This document shows positions 7,454 to 16,934 of a stretch of 64,000 nt of DNA, one piece after another (position 1 is the first letter of the stretch; each line of letters starts with the position of its first letter). The stretch covers positions 434,001 to 498,000 of the forward strand of contig NZ_RKLP01000002.1 in assembly GCF_004011865.1 (NCBI RefSeq), read 5' to 3'. Source of the stretch: Prescottella agglutinans. Its GTDB lineage: Bacteria > Actinomycetota > Actinomycetes > Mycobacteriales > Mycobacteriaceae. The notes below the pieces were generated by a model, which was given only the letters and a program-made list of their open reading frames with translations, was not told the DNA's origin and did not search any database. The position numbers were made by a program, and so were the translations under genes.

Positions 7454-9916
7454 TCAGAGCTTGACCATCGGCACGCCGCCGATCAGCATCAGGCGCACCT
7501 TGCCGGCGGACCCGAAGTCGATCGTGACGGTCGCGGTGGGTCCGCTGCCCTTCGTCTCGAGGACCTTGCCGAGGCCGTACTTGTCGTGACTCACCCGGTC
7601 GCCGACCGCGAGCACCAGATTGTTGTTGCGTCCGCGCGGGGCCCCGAAGCTGGGCGACGAGCCGGCCGCCCGGCCTCCGCCTCCGAAGCCCGAACCACCG
7701 AATCCCGATCCGCCGTAACCCGATCCGCCGTAACCCTGACCGCGTGGGCGACCACCGCCGATCGCTCCACCGCCCCCGAGGACCCCGGGGTCCTCCCGGC
7801 GCCAGTCGACCAGGTCGGCCGGGATCTCTTGCAGGAAGCGTGATTCCGGATTGGTGACCGGCTGCCCCCACGCCGATCGCACGATCGCACGGGTGAGGTA
7901 GAGCCGGTGCCGCGCCCGCGTGATGCCCACGTAGGCGAGGCGACGCTCCTCCGACAACTCGGCGGGGTCACCGAGCGCCCGCATGTGCGGGAACTGCCCG
8001 TCCTCCCAACCGGTGACGAACACGACGGGGAACTCGAGACCCTTCGCGGTGTGCAGCGTCATGAGCGTGACGACACCCTCACCGGAGTCGGGCACCTGGT
8101 CGGAATCCGCGACCAGCGAGACCCGCTCGAGGAAGGCCGCGAGCGAACCCGGGTCGGGCATGCCCTCGTCGTCCACGACGTCGTCGGGGGCCGCGTTCTC
8201 CTCGGCGAACGCGGCCGCGTTGCGCGCATCGGAGCTGAATTCCCTCGCAACGCTCACCAATTCGTTGAGGTTGTCGAGTCGTGCGCCGTCCTGCGGATCG
8301 CTGCTGAGTTCGAGTTCGCGGCGGTACCCGGTGCGGTCGAGGACGGCCTCGATGATCTCGCCGATGTCGGTGAGGTCGTTTCCGTCGGCGTCGGTGGACG
8401 CCATCAGCCCGCGCACCCCGTCGAGCAACTCGAGGAACGACGCGATCGCCTTCTGGGACCGGGTGTTCAGCAGCGGCACGACGCCCTCGGCGCCGGCCCG
8501 CAGCGCCTGGGCGAACCCGACGCCCTTCTGCTCGGCGTACACGGACACGCACGCCTCGGCGCGGTCGCCGATGCCGCGGCGCGGGGTGTTGAGGATGCGC
8601 CGCAGGCTCACCGCGTCGTCCTCGTTGGCGAGCACACGCAGGTACGCGACGATGTCGCGCACCTCCTTGCGCTCGTAGAACCGCGTGCCGCCGACCACCT
8701 TGTACGGGATGCCGAGGCGGATGAAGATCTCCTCCAGCGCCCGCGACGAGTTGTTGGTCCGGTAGAAGACAGCGACGTCGCTGAACTTGGCCTCGCCGGC
8801 GTCGACCAGGCGGTCGATCTCGGACGCGACGAACTGGGCCTCGTCGTGCTCGTTGTCGGCGACGTAGCCGGTGATCAGTTCACCCTCGCCCGAGTCGGTC
8901 CACAGCCGCTTCTCGCGGCGACCGGTGTTGCGGGAGATGACGGAGTTGGCGGCCGACAGGATGTTCTGGGTGGACCGGTAGTTCTGCTCGAGCAGGATGG
9001 TCCGGGCCTCCGGGTAGTCCCGCTCGAACTCCTCGATGTTGCGGATGGTCGCGCCGCGGAAGGCGTAGATCGACTGATCGGCGTCGCCGACGACGCACAA
9101 CTCGGCCGGTGGGACGGCGTGCGGGTCGTCGCTCGGCTCCCCCACCAGCTCACGGACCAGCACGTACTGCGCGTGGTTGGTGTCCTGATACTCGTCGACC
9201 AGGACGTGCCGGAACCGACGCCGGTAGTACTCGGCGACCTGCGGGTGCCGCTGCAGCAGCGACACCGTCTCACCGATCAGGTCGTCGAAGTCGAGCGCGT
9301 TCGCGGCGCGCAGGCGCTGCTGGTAGTGCGCGTACACCCGCGCCACGAGCTTGTCGAGATCGTTGGAGTCGCGGTCCGCGTCCGCCGCGGCCTCTTCCGG
9401 GTCGATCAGTTCGTTCTTGAGGTTCGAGATCTTGGTCGCCAGCAGCCGTGCCGAGTAACGCTTGGTGTCGATCTCCAGGTCCTTGGAGATCATCGTCAGC
9501 AGGCGGCGCGAGTCGTCGGCGTCGTAGATCGAGAAGTTCGAGTTCAGGCCCGACAGCAGCGCCGACTGGGCGCGCAGGATCCGCACGCAGCTCGAGTGGA
9601 ACGTCGACACCCACATGCTGTTGGCGCGCGGGCCGACCAACTGCGCGACGCGTTCGCGCATCTCCGCGGCGGCCTTGTTGGTGAACGTGATCGCGAGGAT
9701 CTGCCCGGGCACCACGTCCCGCTCGGCCAGCAGGTAGGCGATCCGCCGGGTCAGCACGGCGGTCTTGCCGGACCCCGCGCCCGCGACGATGAGCAGCGGC
9801 GATCCCGCGTGCAGGACGGCCTCCCGCTGCTGGGGGTTGAGACCTTCGAGCAGGGCGTCGGACGAGGCGTGAGAACGGCCTGCCGCACCGATCGTGGAGC
9901 CGGGAATCGTGTTCAT
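7454..9916 (-). CDS. pcrA: ATP-dependent DNA helicase PcrA/UvrD1
   Basis: This 820-residue superfamily 1A helicase unwinds DNA 3' to 5' in nucleotide-excision repair and replication restart. It shows the Q-motif LNPQQREAVLHAGSP, Walker A AGAGSGKTAVLTRRIA, DEYQDTNHAQY (motif II), GDADQSIYAFRGA (III), and VTLMTLHTAKGLEFPVVFV (V), and ends in the Tudor-like tail VTIDFGSAGKVRLMLIGG. A Gly/Tyr/Phe-rich linker (about residues 715-750, repeats of YGGSG and FGGSG) precedes that tail. The position next to chorismate mutase and the M23 gene matches Rv0949. A TAGCGT box lies 9 bases upstream of the start. Confidence 0.97.
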   Translation of the reverse strand: MNTIPGSTIGAAGRSHASSDALLEGLNPQQREAVLHAGSPLLIVAGAGSGKTAVLTRRIAYLLAERDVVPGQILAITFTNKAAAEMRERVAQLVGPRANSMWVSTFHSSCVRILRAQSALLSGLNSNFSIYDADDSRRLLTMISKDLEIDTKRYSARLLATKISNLKNELIDPEEAAADADRDSNDLDKLVARVYAHYQQRLRAANALDFDDLIGETVSLLQRHPQVAEYYRRRFRHVLVDEYQDTNHAQYVLVRELVGEPSDDPHAVPPAELCVVGDADQSIYAFRGATIRNIEEFERDYPEARTILLEQNYRSTQNILSAANSVISRNTGRREKRLWTDSGEGELITGYVADNEHDEAQFVASEIDRLVDAGEAKFSDVAVFYRTNNSSRALEEIFIRLGIPYKVVGGTRFYERKEVRDIVAYLRVLANEDDAVSLRRILNTPRRGIGDRAEACVSVYAEQKGVGFAQALRAGAEGVVPLLNTRSQKAIASFLELLDGVRGLMASTDADGNDLTDIGEIIEAVLDRTGYRRELELSSDPQDGARLDNLNELVSVAREFSSDARNAAAFAEENAAPDDVVDDEGMPDPGSLAAFLERVSLVADSDQVPDSGEGVVTLMTLHTAKGLEFPVVFVTGWEDGQFPHMRALGDPAELSEERRLAYVGITRARHRLYLTRAIVRSAWGQPVTNPESRFLQEIPADLVDWRREDPGVLGGGGAIGGGRPRGQGYGGSGYGGSGFGGSGFGGGGRAAGSSPSFGAPRGRNNNLVLAVGDRVSHDKYGLGKVLETKGSGPTATVTIDFGSAGKVRLMLIGGVPMVKL

Positions 9917-10248
9917 CGTCTGTCCACGCTACCGGCGAAGTCCGACATTGCGGCAGGGACCCGATCGCGCCGACGGTGAAGGCAGTCACCTCTGCTTGGG
10001 TTGCACTCCTTTGCGTGGCAAACTGGGGTGATGATCATTGCCGCACAGGGAGAGCCGGGTATCCGATGGCGCTCGCCCCGCGAGCACTGGCGATTTCCCA
10101 GCGGGTACCGACCGACGGTGCCCGCGGCCTGATCCCCCGCGCGCCCCGAGGTCCACACCGGATCCCGGGGCGTTCTTGTGAGCTGGACCCGGATTCGTAA
10201 CGACTCGAGGGAACCGAACGAACCTAGTTCCGACACGAGGAGAAGATT
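9917..10248. other. Divergent intergenic region pcrA / chorismate mutase
   Basis: These 332 bp hold the outward promoters of pcrA (TAGCGT on the minus strand at 9926-9931) and of chorismate mutase (AGGAGAAG before the ATG, with TAGTTC-like -10 sequence about 25 bases further upstream). A 74-codon frame (9976-10200) lacks any family resemblance and coding-type codon use; I see no gene or RNA here. Confidence 0.5.
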
Positions 10249-10542
10249 ATGAGCAGTCCGACCGCAACGCCTTCATCCGAGTCACCCCTGCCTTCGAGCG
10301 AGGCCGAGATCGCCGAACTCCGGAAGGAGATCGACCGCCTCGACGCGGAAATCCTCGCCGCCGTGAAGCGTCGCAGCGAGGTGTCCCAGATCATCGGCCG
10401 CACCCGGATGGCCTCCGGTGGACCCCGCCTGGTCCACAGCCGGGAGATGAAGGTTCTCGAGCGTTTCAGCGAGCTCGGCCAGGAGGGACACACCCTCGCC
10501 ATGCTGTTGCTGCGCCTCGGTCGCGGACGACTGGGGCACTAG
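10249..10542 (+). CDS. aroQ: Chorismate mutase, AroQ-delta type
   Basis: This 97-residue cytoplasmic enzyme converts chorismate to prephenate, the entry to phenylalanine and tyrosine. Residues from about 21 to the end (EIAELRKEIDRLDAEILAA, then RMASGGPRLVHSREMKVLE and LLLRLGRGRLGH) closely follow the M. tuberculosis enzyme Rv0948c. That short form is weakly active alone and is activated by binding DAHP synthase through its C-terminal LGRGRLGH tail, which is intact here. AGGAGAAG precedes the start. It is followed by a strong terminator (10581-10620) and is monocistronic. Confidence 0.96.
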   Translation: MSSPTATPSSESPLPSSEAEIAELRKEIDRLDAEILAAVKRRSEVSQIIGRTRMASGGPRLVHSREMKVLERFSELGQEGHTLAMLLLRLGRGRLGH

Positions 10543-10580
10543 ACCTCCGAGAGCGTCGAGCTCCACGCGTCGAACTTCCC

Positions 10581-10620
10581 AACCAGCACCGCCCGGTCTT
10601 CGGACCGGGCGGTTCTGGTT
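10581..10620. terminator. Terminator after chorismate mutase
   Basis: ACCGCCCGGTC-TTCG-GACCGGGCGGT forms an 11-bp stem with a stable UUCG-type tetraloop; the flanks AACCAG and CTGGTT extend it. It also lies downstream of the convergent aldehyde dehydrogenase gene. Confidence 0.9.
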
Positions 10621-10649
10621 TCGCGGTCGCGTCCGCGGCCTCAGGGAGG

Positions 10650-12113
10650 TCAGGTCAGGGCGATGTACTTGGTCTCCAGGTACTCGGCGATGCCCTCGCT
10701 GCCGCCCTCGCGCCCGAAGCCGGACGACTTGACGCCGCCGAACGGTGCCGCGGTGTCGGAGATGACGCCCCGATTGACACCGACCATTCCGGTCTCGAGC
10801 GCGTCGGAGACGCGCAGGGCCCGGTCCAGATCGCGCGTGTAGATGTAGGCCGCCAGGCCGAACTCGGTGTCGTTGGCGGCCGCGATCGCCTCCTCCTCGG
10901 TGTCGAACCCGCTGATCGCGGCGACCGGACCGAACACCTCCTCGCGCAGGATCCGCGCCGACGGGGGCACGTCGGCGAGCACGGTCGCGGGATAGAACCA
11001 GCCCGGCCCGCCCGGCGCCTCACCGCCGAGCAGCACTTTCGCACCGGCCTGCACGGCGTCGTCGACCAGTTCGGTGACGGTGGCGAGCTGATCGGCGTTG
11101 ACCAGCGGGCCGAGGGTCGTCGCGGGGTCGATTCCGGGGCCCAGCTTCGACGCTGCCATGCGTTCGGCGAGCTTCGCGGTGAACTCCTCGCGGACGGCGT
11201 TCGCGACGTGGAAACGGTTCGCAGCGGTGCACGCCTCGCCGCCGTTGCGGAGCTTCGCGAGCATCGCGCCGTCGACCGCCGCATCGACGTCGGCGTCGTC
11301 GAACACGACGAACGGGGCGTTGCCGCCGAGTTCCATCGAGGTGCGCAGCAGGCCCTTCGCCGACTTCTCCACGAGCAACCGGCCGACACCGGTGGACCCG
11401 GTGAAGGTGAGCTTGCGTAGCCGCGGATCCGCGAGCAGCGGCTCGGTGACGGCACTCGAACGCGACGTGGGCAGCACCGACAGCACGCCCTGCGGGAGCC
11501 CCGCCTCGACGAACAGTTCGGCGAGCGCGAGCATCGTCAGCGGCGTCTCCGACGCCGGCTTGACGATCATCGTGCAGCCGGCGGCCAGCGCCGGCCCGAT
11601 CTTGCGGGTGCCCATCGCGAGCGGGAAGTTCCACGGCGTGATCGCCAGGCACGGTCCCACCGGCTGTTTGCTGACGAGGATGCGGCCGTTGCCCGCCGGC
11701 GCGGCTTGGTAGCGGCCCTCCGCGCGCACCGCCTCCTCGGCGAACCAGCGGAAGAACTCCGCGCCGTACCGCACCTCGGCGCGGCTCTCGGGCAGCGCCT
11801 TGCCCATCTCGAGGGTCATCAACTGGGCGAACGTCTCCGCCCGTGCGGTGATCTTCTCGAACACCGCACGCAGCAGCTCGCTGCGCTCGCGGGCCGGCGT
11901 CGCGGCCCAGTCCGACTGCGCGGCCGCCGCGGCGTCCAGCGCCTTGACCGCGTCGCCCGGACTGGCGTCGGCGACCTCGGTGAGCACCTCGCCGGTGGCG
12001 GGGTCGTGAACGGGAAACGTGGCGCCGTTCTCGGCATCGACCGGGGTGCCCCCGATCCACAGTTTGGTAGGAACGGCACGAATCAATTCGGCTGGGTTCA
12101 TGACCTCCATCAT
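10650..12113 (-). CDS. NAD(P)-dependent aldehyde dehydrogenase, succinate-semialdehyde type
   Basis: This protein of about 487 residues oxidises an aldehyde to its acid. It shows the cofactor segment [21 protein letters not shown], the [11 protein letters not shown] Rossmann loop, the general-base glutamate in [14 protein letters not shown], and the nucleophile in [13 protein letters not shown]-terminal [22 protein letters not shown] fits the succinate/glutarate-semialdehyde class (GabD-like). The start is uncertain: ATG 12113 and ATG 12101 are both reasonable, whereas the longest frame (12197) would run into pgi's leader. It is divergent from pgi. Substrate is inferred from class only. Confidence 0.9.
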   Translation of the reverse strand: MMEVMNPAELIRAVPTKLWIGGTPVDAENGATFPVHDPATGEVLTEVADASPGDAVKALDAAAAAQSDWAATPARERSELLRAVFEKITARAETFAQLMTLEMGKALPESRAEVRYGAEFFRWFAEEAVRAEGRYQAAPAGNGRILVSKQPVGPCLAITPWNFPLAMGTRKIGPALAAGCTMIVKPASETPLTMLALAELFVEAGLPQGVLSVLPTSRSSAVTEPLLADPRLRKLTFTGSTGVGRLLVEKSAKGLLRTSMELGGNAPFVVFDDADVDAAVDGAMLAKLRNGGEACTAANRFHVANAVREEFTAKLAERMAASKLGPGIDPATTLGPLVNADQLATVTELVDDAVQAGAKVLLGGEAPGGPGWFYPATVLADVPPSARILREEVFGPVAAISGFDTEEEAIAAANDTEFGLAAYIYTRDLDRALRVSDALETGMVGVNRGVISDTAAPFGGVKSSGFGREGGSEGIAEYLETKYIALT

Positions 12114-12180
12114 GCGCCGTCTTCTCGTTCCACGAGAGTCGTCCGACTCGACGAGGGTGGTGCCGATAAGCTGCTGTTCC

Positions 12181-13830
12181 ATGAGCACAGACATCACCGG
12201 TACCGCAGCCTGGAAGAACCTGGATGCGCATCATCGAGTGATCGAATCTGCCCATCTGCGAGACCTGTTCGCGCAGGATCCCCGGCGCGGAACCGAGCTG
12301 ACCGTCTCGGCGGGCAACCTGTACATCGACTACAGCAAGCACCGCCTGACCCGCGAAACCCTGTCCCTGCTCCTCGATCTGGCGCGCGCCGCGCAGGTCG
12401 AACAGCGGCGAGACGACATGTTCGCGGGCGCCCACATCAACACGTCCGAGGACCGGGCGGTGCTGCACACCGCGCTGCGACTGCCCGCCGACACCGCACT
12501 CGAGGTCGACGGTCAGGACATCGTCGCCGACGTGCACTCGGTCCTGCGGCGGATGGGCGACTTCACCGACCGCCTGCGCTCGGGACAGTGGCGCGGCGCG
12601 ACCGGCGAGCGGATCCGCACGGTCGTCAACATCGGTATCGGCGGCTCCGATCTCGGACCGGTCATGGTGTGCGGCGCGCTGCGTCACTACGCCGACGCCG
12701 GGATCTCGGCCCGGTTCGTCTCGAACGTCGATCCGGCGGACCTCGTGGGGACGCTCGCCGATCTGGACCCGGCCACGACGCTGTTCGTCGTCGCCTCGAA
12801 GACCTTCTCGACGCTCGAGACACTCACCAACGCGTCGGCGGCCCGTCGCTGGCTGGTCGACGAACTCGGTGAGGAGGCGGTGCCCAAGCACTTCGTCGCG
12901 GTCTCCACGCACGCGCAGCGTGTCGCCGATTTCGGTATCGACACCGACAACATGTTCGGGTTCTGGGACTGGGTCGGCGGCCGGTACTCGGTGGATTCGG
13001 CGATCGGCCTGTCGGTGATGGCGGTGATCGGCAAGGAGCGGTTCGCCGAATTCCTCGCTGGCTTCCACACCATCGACGAGCACTTCCGGACCGCGCCACT
13101 CGAGCGGAACGCGCCGGCACTGCTCGGCCTGATCGGCGTTTGGTACTCGAGCTTCTTCGATGCGGAATCGCGTGCTGTGCTTCCGTATTCGAACGACCTC
13201 GCCCGGTTCGCCGCCTACCTGCAGCAGCTGACGATGGAGTCGAACGGCAAGTCGGTGCGCGCCGACGGCACCCCCGTCACCACCAAGACCGGTGAGATCT
13301 TCTGGGGCGAGCCCGGCACCAACGGCCAGCACGCGTTCTACCAACTGCTGCACCAGGGCACCCGATTGGTGCCGGCCGACTTCATCGGCTTCGCCGAGCC
13401 CACCGACGACCTGCCCACCGCGGACGGCACCGGCAGCATGCACGACCTGCTCATGAGCAATCTGTTCGCGCAGACCAAGGTGCTGGCCTTCGGCAAGACC
13501 GCCGAGGAGATCGCCGCGGAGGGGACCGCACCGGAACTGGTGCCGCACAAGGTCATGCCGGGCAACCGGCCCTCGACCACCATCCTGGCCCCGCGGCTCA
13601 CGCCGTCGACGATCGGCCAGCTCATCGCGCTGTACGAGCACCAGGTGTTCGTCGCGGGCGTCATCTGGGGAATCGACTCGTTCGACCAGTGGGGTGTCGA
13701 ACTCGGCAAGGCGCAGGCCCTCGAACTCGGCCCCGTGCTGACGTCGCCGGAAGCTCCTCCGCAGCAGGACGATTCGTCGACCGACACGCTGGTGCGCTGG
13801 TACCGGGCACAGCGGGGTCGCGCGGTCTGA
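12181..13830 (+). CDS. pgi: Glucose-6-phosphate isomerase
   Basis: This 549-residue enzyme interconverts glucose-6-phosphate and fructose-6-phosphate. It begins [18 protein letters not shown] and has the family signatures [51 protein letters not shown] and the C-terminal [18 protein letters not shown]. Length is exactly that of the family. The ATG at 12181 is chosen over longer in-frame options because homologues start there. It ends 9 bp before the convergent ApbE-like gene. Confidence 0.98.
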   Translation: MSTDITGTAAWKNLDAHHRVIESAHLRDLFAQDPRRGTELTVSAGNLYIDYSKHRLTRETLSLLLDLARAAQVEQRRDDMFAGAHINTSEDRAVLHTALRLPADTALEVDGQDIVADVHSVLRRMGDFTDRLRSGQWRGATGERIRTVVNIGIGGSDLGPVMVCGALRHYADAGISARFVSNVDPADLVGTLADLDPATTLFVVASKTFSTLETLTNASAARRWLVDELGEEAVPKHFVAVSTHAQRVADFGIDTDNMFGFWDWVGGRYSVDSAIGLSVMAVIGKERFAEFLAGFHTIDEHFRTAPLERNAPALLGLIGVWYSSFFDAESRAVLPYSNDLARFAAYLQQLTMESNGKSVRADGTPVTTKTGEIFWGEPGTNGQHAFYQLLHQGTRLVPADFIGFAEPTDDLPTADGTGSMHDLLMSNLFAQTKVLAFGKTAEEIAAEGTAPELVPHKVMPGNRPSTTILAPRLTPSTIGQLIALYEHQVFVAGVIWGIDSFDQWGVELGKAQALELGPVLTSPEAPPQQDDSSTDTLVRWYRAQRGRAV

Positions 13831-13839
13831 CGTGCGCCG

Positions 13840-14640
13840 CTACGCGGCGTGCGGGTGGCTCCACCCGTCCGTCGTGTAGACCCGGCCGAGTCGGTCGACC
13901 AGTCGCGCGCCGAGTTCCTGCTGTTCGAGCCAGGGCACCGCGCCGACGCCGCGCCGGATCGACGCCGCCGCCGCGCCGTACGCCCACAGCCCGTCGTCGG
14001 CCATCACCGACACCTGCTCCCACTCCCCGCTGACCGGATCGTGCCCGCCGTACGTCAGATCGGCGCCGACGGTCGCCATCGCGGTACCCGCCCGCAACTC
14101 CACCGCGCCGTCACCGGGTACCGCCACCTGCCAGCCGCCGGCCGGGCAGTGTCCCGCCGTCGCGAGGACGGAACCGACGCGCACCAGCACGCCGCACTCG
14201 AGTTCGTGGGCGACCAGCGCCGCCGCCCGGTCGGTGGTGTCGGCCTTCGCGGTGTCGGCGATGTCGAACGAGACGCCCCACGGGGCCAGGACGGTCGCGT
14301 CGTCGATCTGGACGTCGGCGAACGTCGGTTCGGGGTGGATGGGCGGAACGCCGGACGGTGATTCCTCGATCGCGAGCGGACTGACGGCGCCGTCGGTCAT
14401 GCGGGCCACCCACAGCGCCGACCTCAGCAATCCGGCCAGGCGGACACTGACCCGCACGGGCAGTCCCTGTGCCAGGTTGAGGGCGTGGATCTCGGCGTGA
14501 CCGCGCTGGAGGCTGCAGGCAGCCTCGACCTCGGTGAGCACCGTCCCCACCAGCGCCACCGCGGGCCCCAGCGCGGCACCTTCGGTGACTTGAACCTCGA
14601 TCTCCTCGTTCCAGGCGCTCCAGCGAGTGTCGACCTGCAT
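13840..14640 (-). CDS. ApbE-like FAD:protein FMN transferase, divergent
   Basis: This protein of about 266 residues (from ATG 14640, MQVDTRWSAWNEEIEV) follows the ApbE fold: an N-terminal region with LTEVEAACSLQR, a middle FDIADTAKADTTDRAAALV aligning with the DLGGIAKGYA motif, and YGGHDPVSGEWEQVSVMADDG aligning with the DP-x-TG stretch. Active ApbE proteins attach FMN to Thr of flavoproteins using FAD and Mg. Here the middle motif is eroded and no clear TSG is seen, so catalytic competence is doubtful. There is no obvious flavoprotein target beside it. It is convergent with pgi. Confidence 0.7.
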   Translation of the reverse strand: MQVDTRWSAWNEEIEVQVTEGAALGPAVALVGTVLTEVEAACSLQRGHAEIHALNLAQGLPVRVSVRLAGLLRSALWVARMTDGAVSPLAIEESPSGVPPIHPEPTFADVQIDDATVLAPWGVSFDIADTAKADTTDRAAALVAHELECGVLVRVGSVLATAGHCPAGGWQVAVPGDGAVELRAGTAMATVGADLTYGGHDPVSGEWEQVSVMADDGLWAYGAAAASIRRGVGAVPWLEQQELGARLVDRLGRVYTTDGWSHPHAA

Positions 14641-14706
14641 GACCGTGCTCCGTACGGATCGTGATTGTGCTGCCCCCAGTATGCGCTCGCTGCGCAAACT
14701 TCCCGA

Positions 14707-15315
14707 TCAGCGCTTTACCGGCACCACGCCGACGGCGGTGAGCGCGAACCGCACCAGGTCGTCGATCACGCCGGGGGCGTCATGTCCGGACGCGAGGGGC
14801 CCGGCCAGCACCTCCGCGGTGGCACCGACGAGCGAGGCTGCCACGAGGGGGACGTTCTGCGGCGCCAGTTCCCCGGCGGCGACACCGGCGGCGACCGCGG
14901 CCGCGAAGGCGTCGGCGAAGGTGCGCCGGAAGATCAACCGTTCGGCGTCGACGGCCGCGTCGACGGGTTCGGCGAGCAATGTGTACGCGAGTTTCGGGTT
15001 CCGCATCGCGCGCCCGCCGAACGTCTCGATCACCGCGGCGATGCGTTCGCCGGCCGACCGGCCCGGCCCCGCGGCGGCGTTCACCGCCGCCACCTCCCGG
15101 CCGACGATCTCGCGGAAGACCGCGACCACCAGATCCGACTTGCCGTCGAAGTGCGAATACACCGTGCCCGTCGCGACCTGCGCCCGGTTCGCGACGGAGG
15201 CGATCGTCAATCCCTGGTAGCCGGACTCGGACAGCACCGCGACCGCGGCCTCGAAGATAGCGTCACGCTGCGCAGCGAGGCGCGCCTCGACTGCAGGGGT
15301 CCGACGGTAGGCCAT
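14707..15315 (-). CDS. TetR family transcriptional regulator
   Basis: This 202-residue regulator has an N-terminal TetR helix-turn-helix: RDAIFEAAVAVLSESGYQGLTIASVANRAQVATGTVYSHFDGKSDL at about residues 17-62, followed by a ligand-binding helical domain. It is divergent from an enoyl-CoA hydratase gene with 77 bp between, and a palindrome at 15354-15368 lies near that gene's -35 region. It probably represses the hydratase in response to an acyl-CoA-like ligand; this is inference from layout. Confidence 0.92.
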   Translation of the reverse strand: MAYRRTPAVEARLAAQRDAIFEAAVAVLSESGYQGLTIASVANRAQVATGTVYSHFDGKSDLVVAVFREIVGREVAAVNAAAGPGRSAGERIAAVIETFGGRAMRNPKLAYTLLAEPVDAAVDAERLIFRRTFADAFAAAVAAGVAAGELAPQNVPLVAASLVGATAEVLAGPLASGHDAPGVIDDLVRFALTAVGVVPVKR

Positions 15316-15353
15316 GTATTCAGTGAACCAGGGCGAGCGGGGAAGTCGCGATT

Positions 15354-15368
15354 CGGTCCTGAGGACCG
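15354..15368. promoter_or_regulatory. Candidate TetR operator
   Basis: CGGTCCT-G-AGGACCG is a perfect 7-1-7 palindrome in the divergent TetR/enoyl-CoA hydratase region, about 13 bases upstream of the hydratase's TAGCGT -10 box, overlapping its -35 zone. Confidence 0.5.
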
Positions 15369-15380
15369 CTCGCGCGCGGG

Positions 15381-15386
15381 TAGCGT
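15381..15386 (+). promoter_or_regulatory. Leaderless -10 box, enoyl-CoA hydratase
   Basis: TAGCGT lies 6 bases before the ATG at 15393, with no room for a leader carrying a ribosome binding site. Confidence 0.55.
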
Positions 15387-15392
15387 CGAACC

Positions 15393-16160
15393 ATGCCGGT
15401 GCGCACCGAACGATCCGGGCCCGTCACGACGATCGTGCTGTCCCGGCCCGAGGTGCGCAACGCGGTCGACGGGCTCACCGCCGCCGCGCTCGCGGACGCG
15501 TTCCGCGAGTTCGACGCCGATCCCGACGCCGCCGTTGCGGTCCTGTGGGGCGAAGGCGGCACCTTCTGCGCGGGCGCGGACCTCAAGGCGTTGGGCACCG
15601 ACCGCTCCAATCACGTCACCCCGGACGGCGACGGGCCGATGGGGCCGACCCGGATGCGGCTGTCGAAGCCGGTGATCGCCGCGGTCTCCGGTCACGCGGT
15701 GGCCGGCGGGCTCGAGTTGGCGTTGTGGGCCGATCTTCGAATTGCCGAGTCGAACAGCGTCTTCGGGGTGTTCTGCCGACGGTGGGGGGTGCCGTTGATC
15801 GACGGCGGCACGGTGCGGTTGCCGCGGATCATCGGGGCCGGTCGAGCGATGGACCTGGTGTTGACGGGTCGGTCGGTCGACGCCGACGAGGCCCTCGCGA
15901 TCGGCCTGGTGAACCGGGTGGTGCCGACCGGGCAGGCACGCGCGGCCGCGGAGGAACTGGCCGCCGAACTCGCCCGCTTCCCGCAGACGTGCCTGCGCGA
16001 GGACCGGATGTCGGTGCTCGACCAGGAGGGCCTGCCCGAAGAGGAGGCGCTGGCGTCGGAGTTCCGGCACGGCATGGTCGCGGTGACGGTGGACGCGCTC
16101 ACCGGCGCCGCCCGATTCGCGGCCGGCGAGGGACGACACGGCCGATTCGACGAACCGTGA
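15393..16160 (+). CDS. Enoyl-CoA hydratase/isomerase (crotonase family)
   Basis: This 255-residue crotonase-fold protein carries CAGADLKALG and AVSGHAVAGGLELALWADLRIAE, which form the CoA-ester oxyanion hole, then GVFCRRWGVPLIDGGTVRLPRIIG. In the latter the usual catalytic glutamate position reads differently, as in a large actinobacterial EchA subgroup annotated as hydratases of unproven specificity. C-terminal DALTGAARFAAGEGRHGRF is typical of that subgroup. It is likely controlled by the divergent TetR. The exact substrate cannot be told. Confidence 0.92.
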   Translation: MPVRTERSGPVTTIVLSRPEVRNAVDGLTAAALADAFREFDADPDAAVAVLWGEGGTFCAGADLKALGTDRSNHVTPDGDGPMGPTRMRLSKPVIAAVSGHAVAGGLELALWADLRIAESNSVFGVFCRRWGVPLIDGGTVRLPRIIGAGRAMDLVLTGRSVDADEALAIGLVNRVVPTGQARAAAEELAAELARFPQTCLREDRMSVLDQEGLPEEEALASEFRHGMVAVTVDALTGAARFAAGEGRHGRFDEP

Positions 16161-16340
16161 CCGTCCGATATCGGCGGCGGCGCTCGAACGTCTACCATGT
16201 GCTGACTTGCGCTGGACCTCTCACGAGGGAACCCGCACTCCGCTGGTCGCGGCTGTCGTACGCAGCGCCGGGTCGGTCGATTTCGATCACCGAGTTCCCG
16301 CTGCCCGAGGCGCGCGAGATCGAGTGAGGGCAGGGATCAC

Positions 16341-16934
16341 ATGACTACTGACGTGCAGGTCGGGCGGCCGTCGCCGTGGCGAGGTTCCGAGCATTTCGCG
16401 TCCCACGGCTGGGACTTCGACGACGTCGACTCGCTGCCGGAGGCTGCGTCCCGGTTCGCGGCGATCGCCGAGGAACTGATGTCCGCGCACTCCGCGGGAT
16501 GGTGGCTGGAGGGACCGATGTCGGACGGGCGGCTGCATGCACGCCGACCTTCCCGACGGCAGCGAACACGGACGGCGACCGCGGGTGCGGACAGCGCCAC
16601 CGGTACCGCGCCGGCGCTGCGCTGGCGGGTGCGTGTCGTGGACGAGCCGGCCGCGGCGGATCGACCGCATCTCGGGTTCGAGAGCGCTCCGGCCACGCCC
16701 TGGCTGGCCGTCCGGGACGGCGCGCTGCGGAGCCATGCGGTGATCGACGGGGTCCTCGTCCGCACGGTGGAAACACTCGGCCACCGACATGCCGCGGACC
16801 GGGCGGCGAGCCTGCCGGACGCCGGGGCCGCCTATCGCCGCCTCGCGGCCGCGGCGACCGCGATGCACCGCGCGGGCGGTCGGCTCGTCGCGGTCGACGA
16901 CGGCTTCCTCGTCGTGGAGTACCCGCAGCGATGA
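16341..16934 (+). CDS. Hypothetical actinobacterial protein
   Basis: This 197-residue soluble protein starts MTTDVQVGRPSPWRGSEHF after GAGGGCAGGGA. I recognise no domain; it has Arg-rich middle residues (RRPSRRQRTRTATAG) and a hydrophilic, mixed C-terminal half ending VDDGFLVVEYPQR. Its TGA overlaps the ATG of the methyltransferase-like gene (ATGA), so the two are translationally coupled and probably work together. Codon use fits a real gene. Confidence 0.7.
   Translation: MTTDVQVGRPSPWRGSEHFASHGWDFDDVDSLPEAASRFAAIAEELMSAHSAGWWLEGPMSDGRLHARRPSRRQRTRTATAGADSATGTAPALRWRVRVVDEPAAADRPHLGFESAPATPWLAVRDGALRSHAVIDGVLVRTVETLGHRHAADRAASLPDAGAAYRRLAAAATAMHRAGGRLVAVDDGFLVVEYPQR

Noticed and set aside
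9976-10200. 74-codon frame upstream of chorismate mutase
   Set aside because: No ribosome binding site, no family resemblance, and codon use unlike neighbouring genes; it lies in the divergent promoter region.
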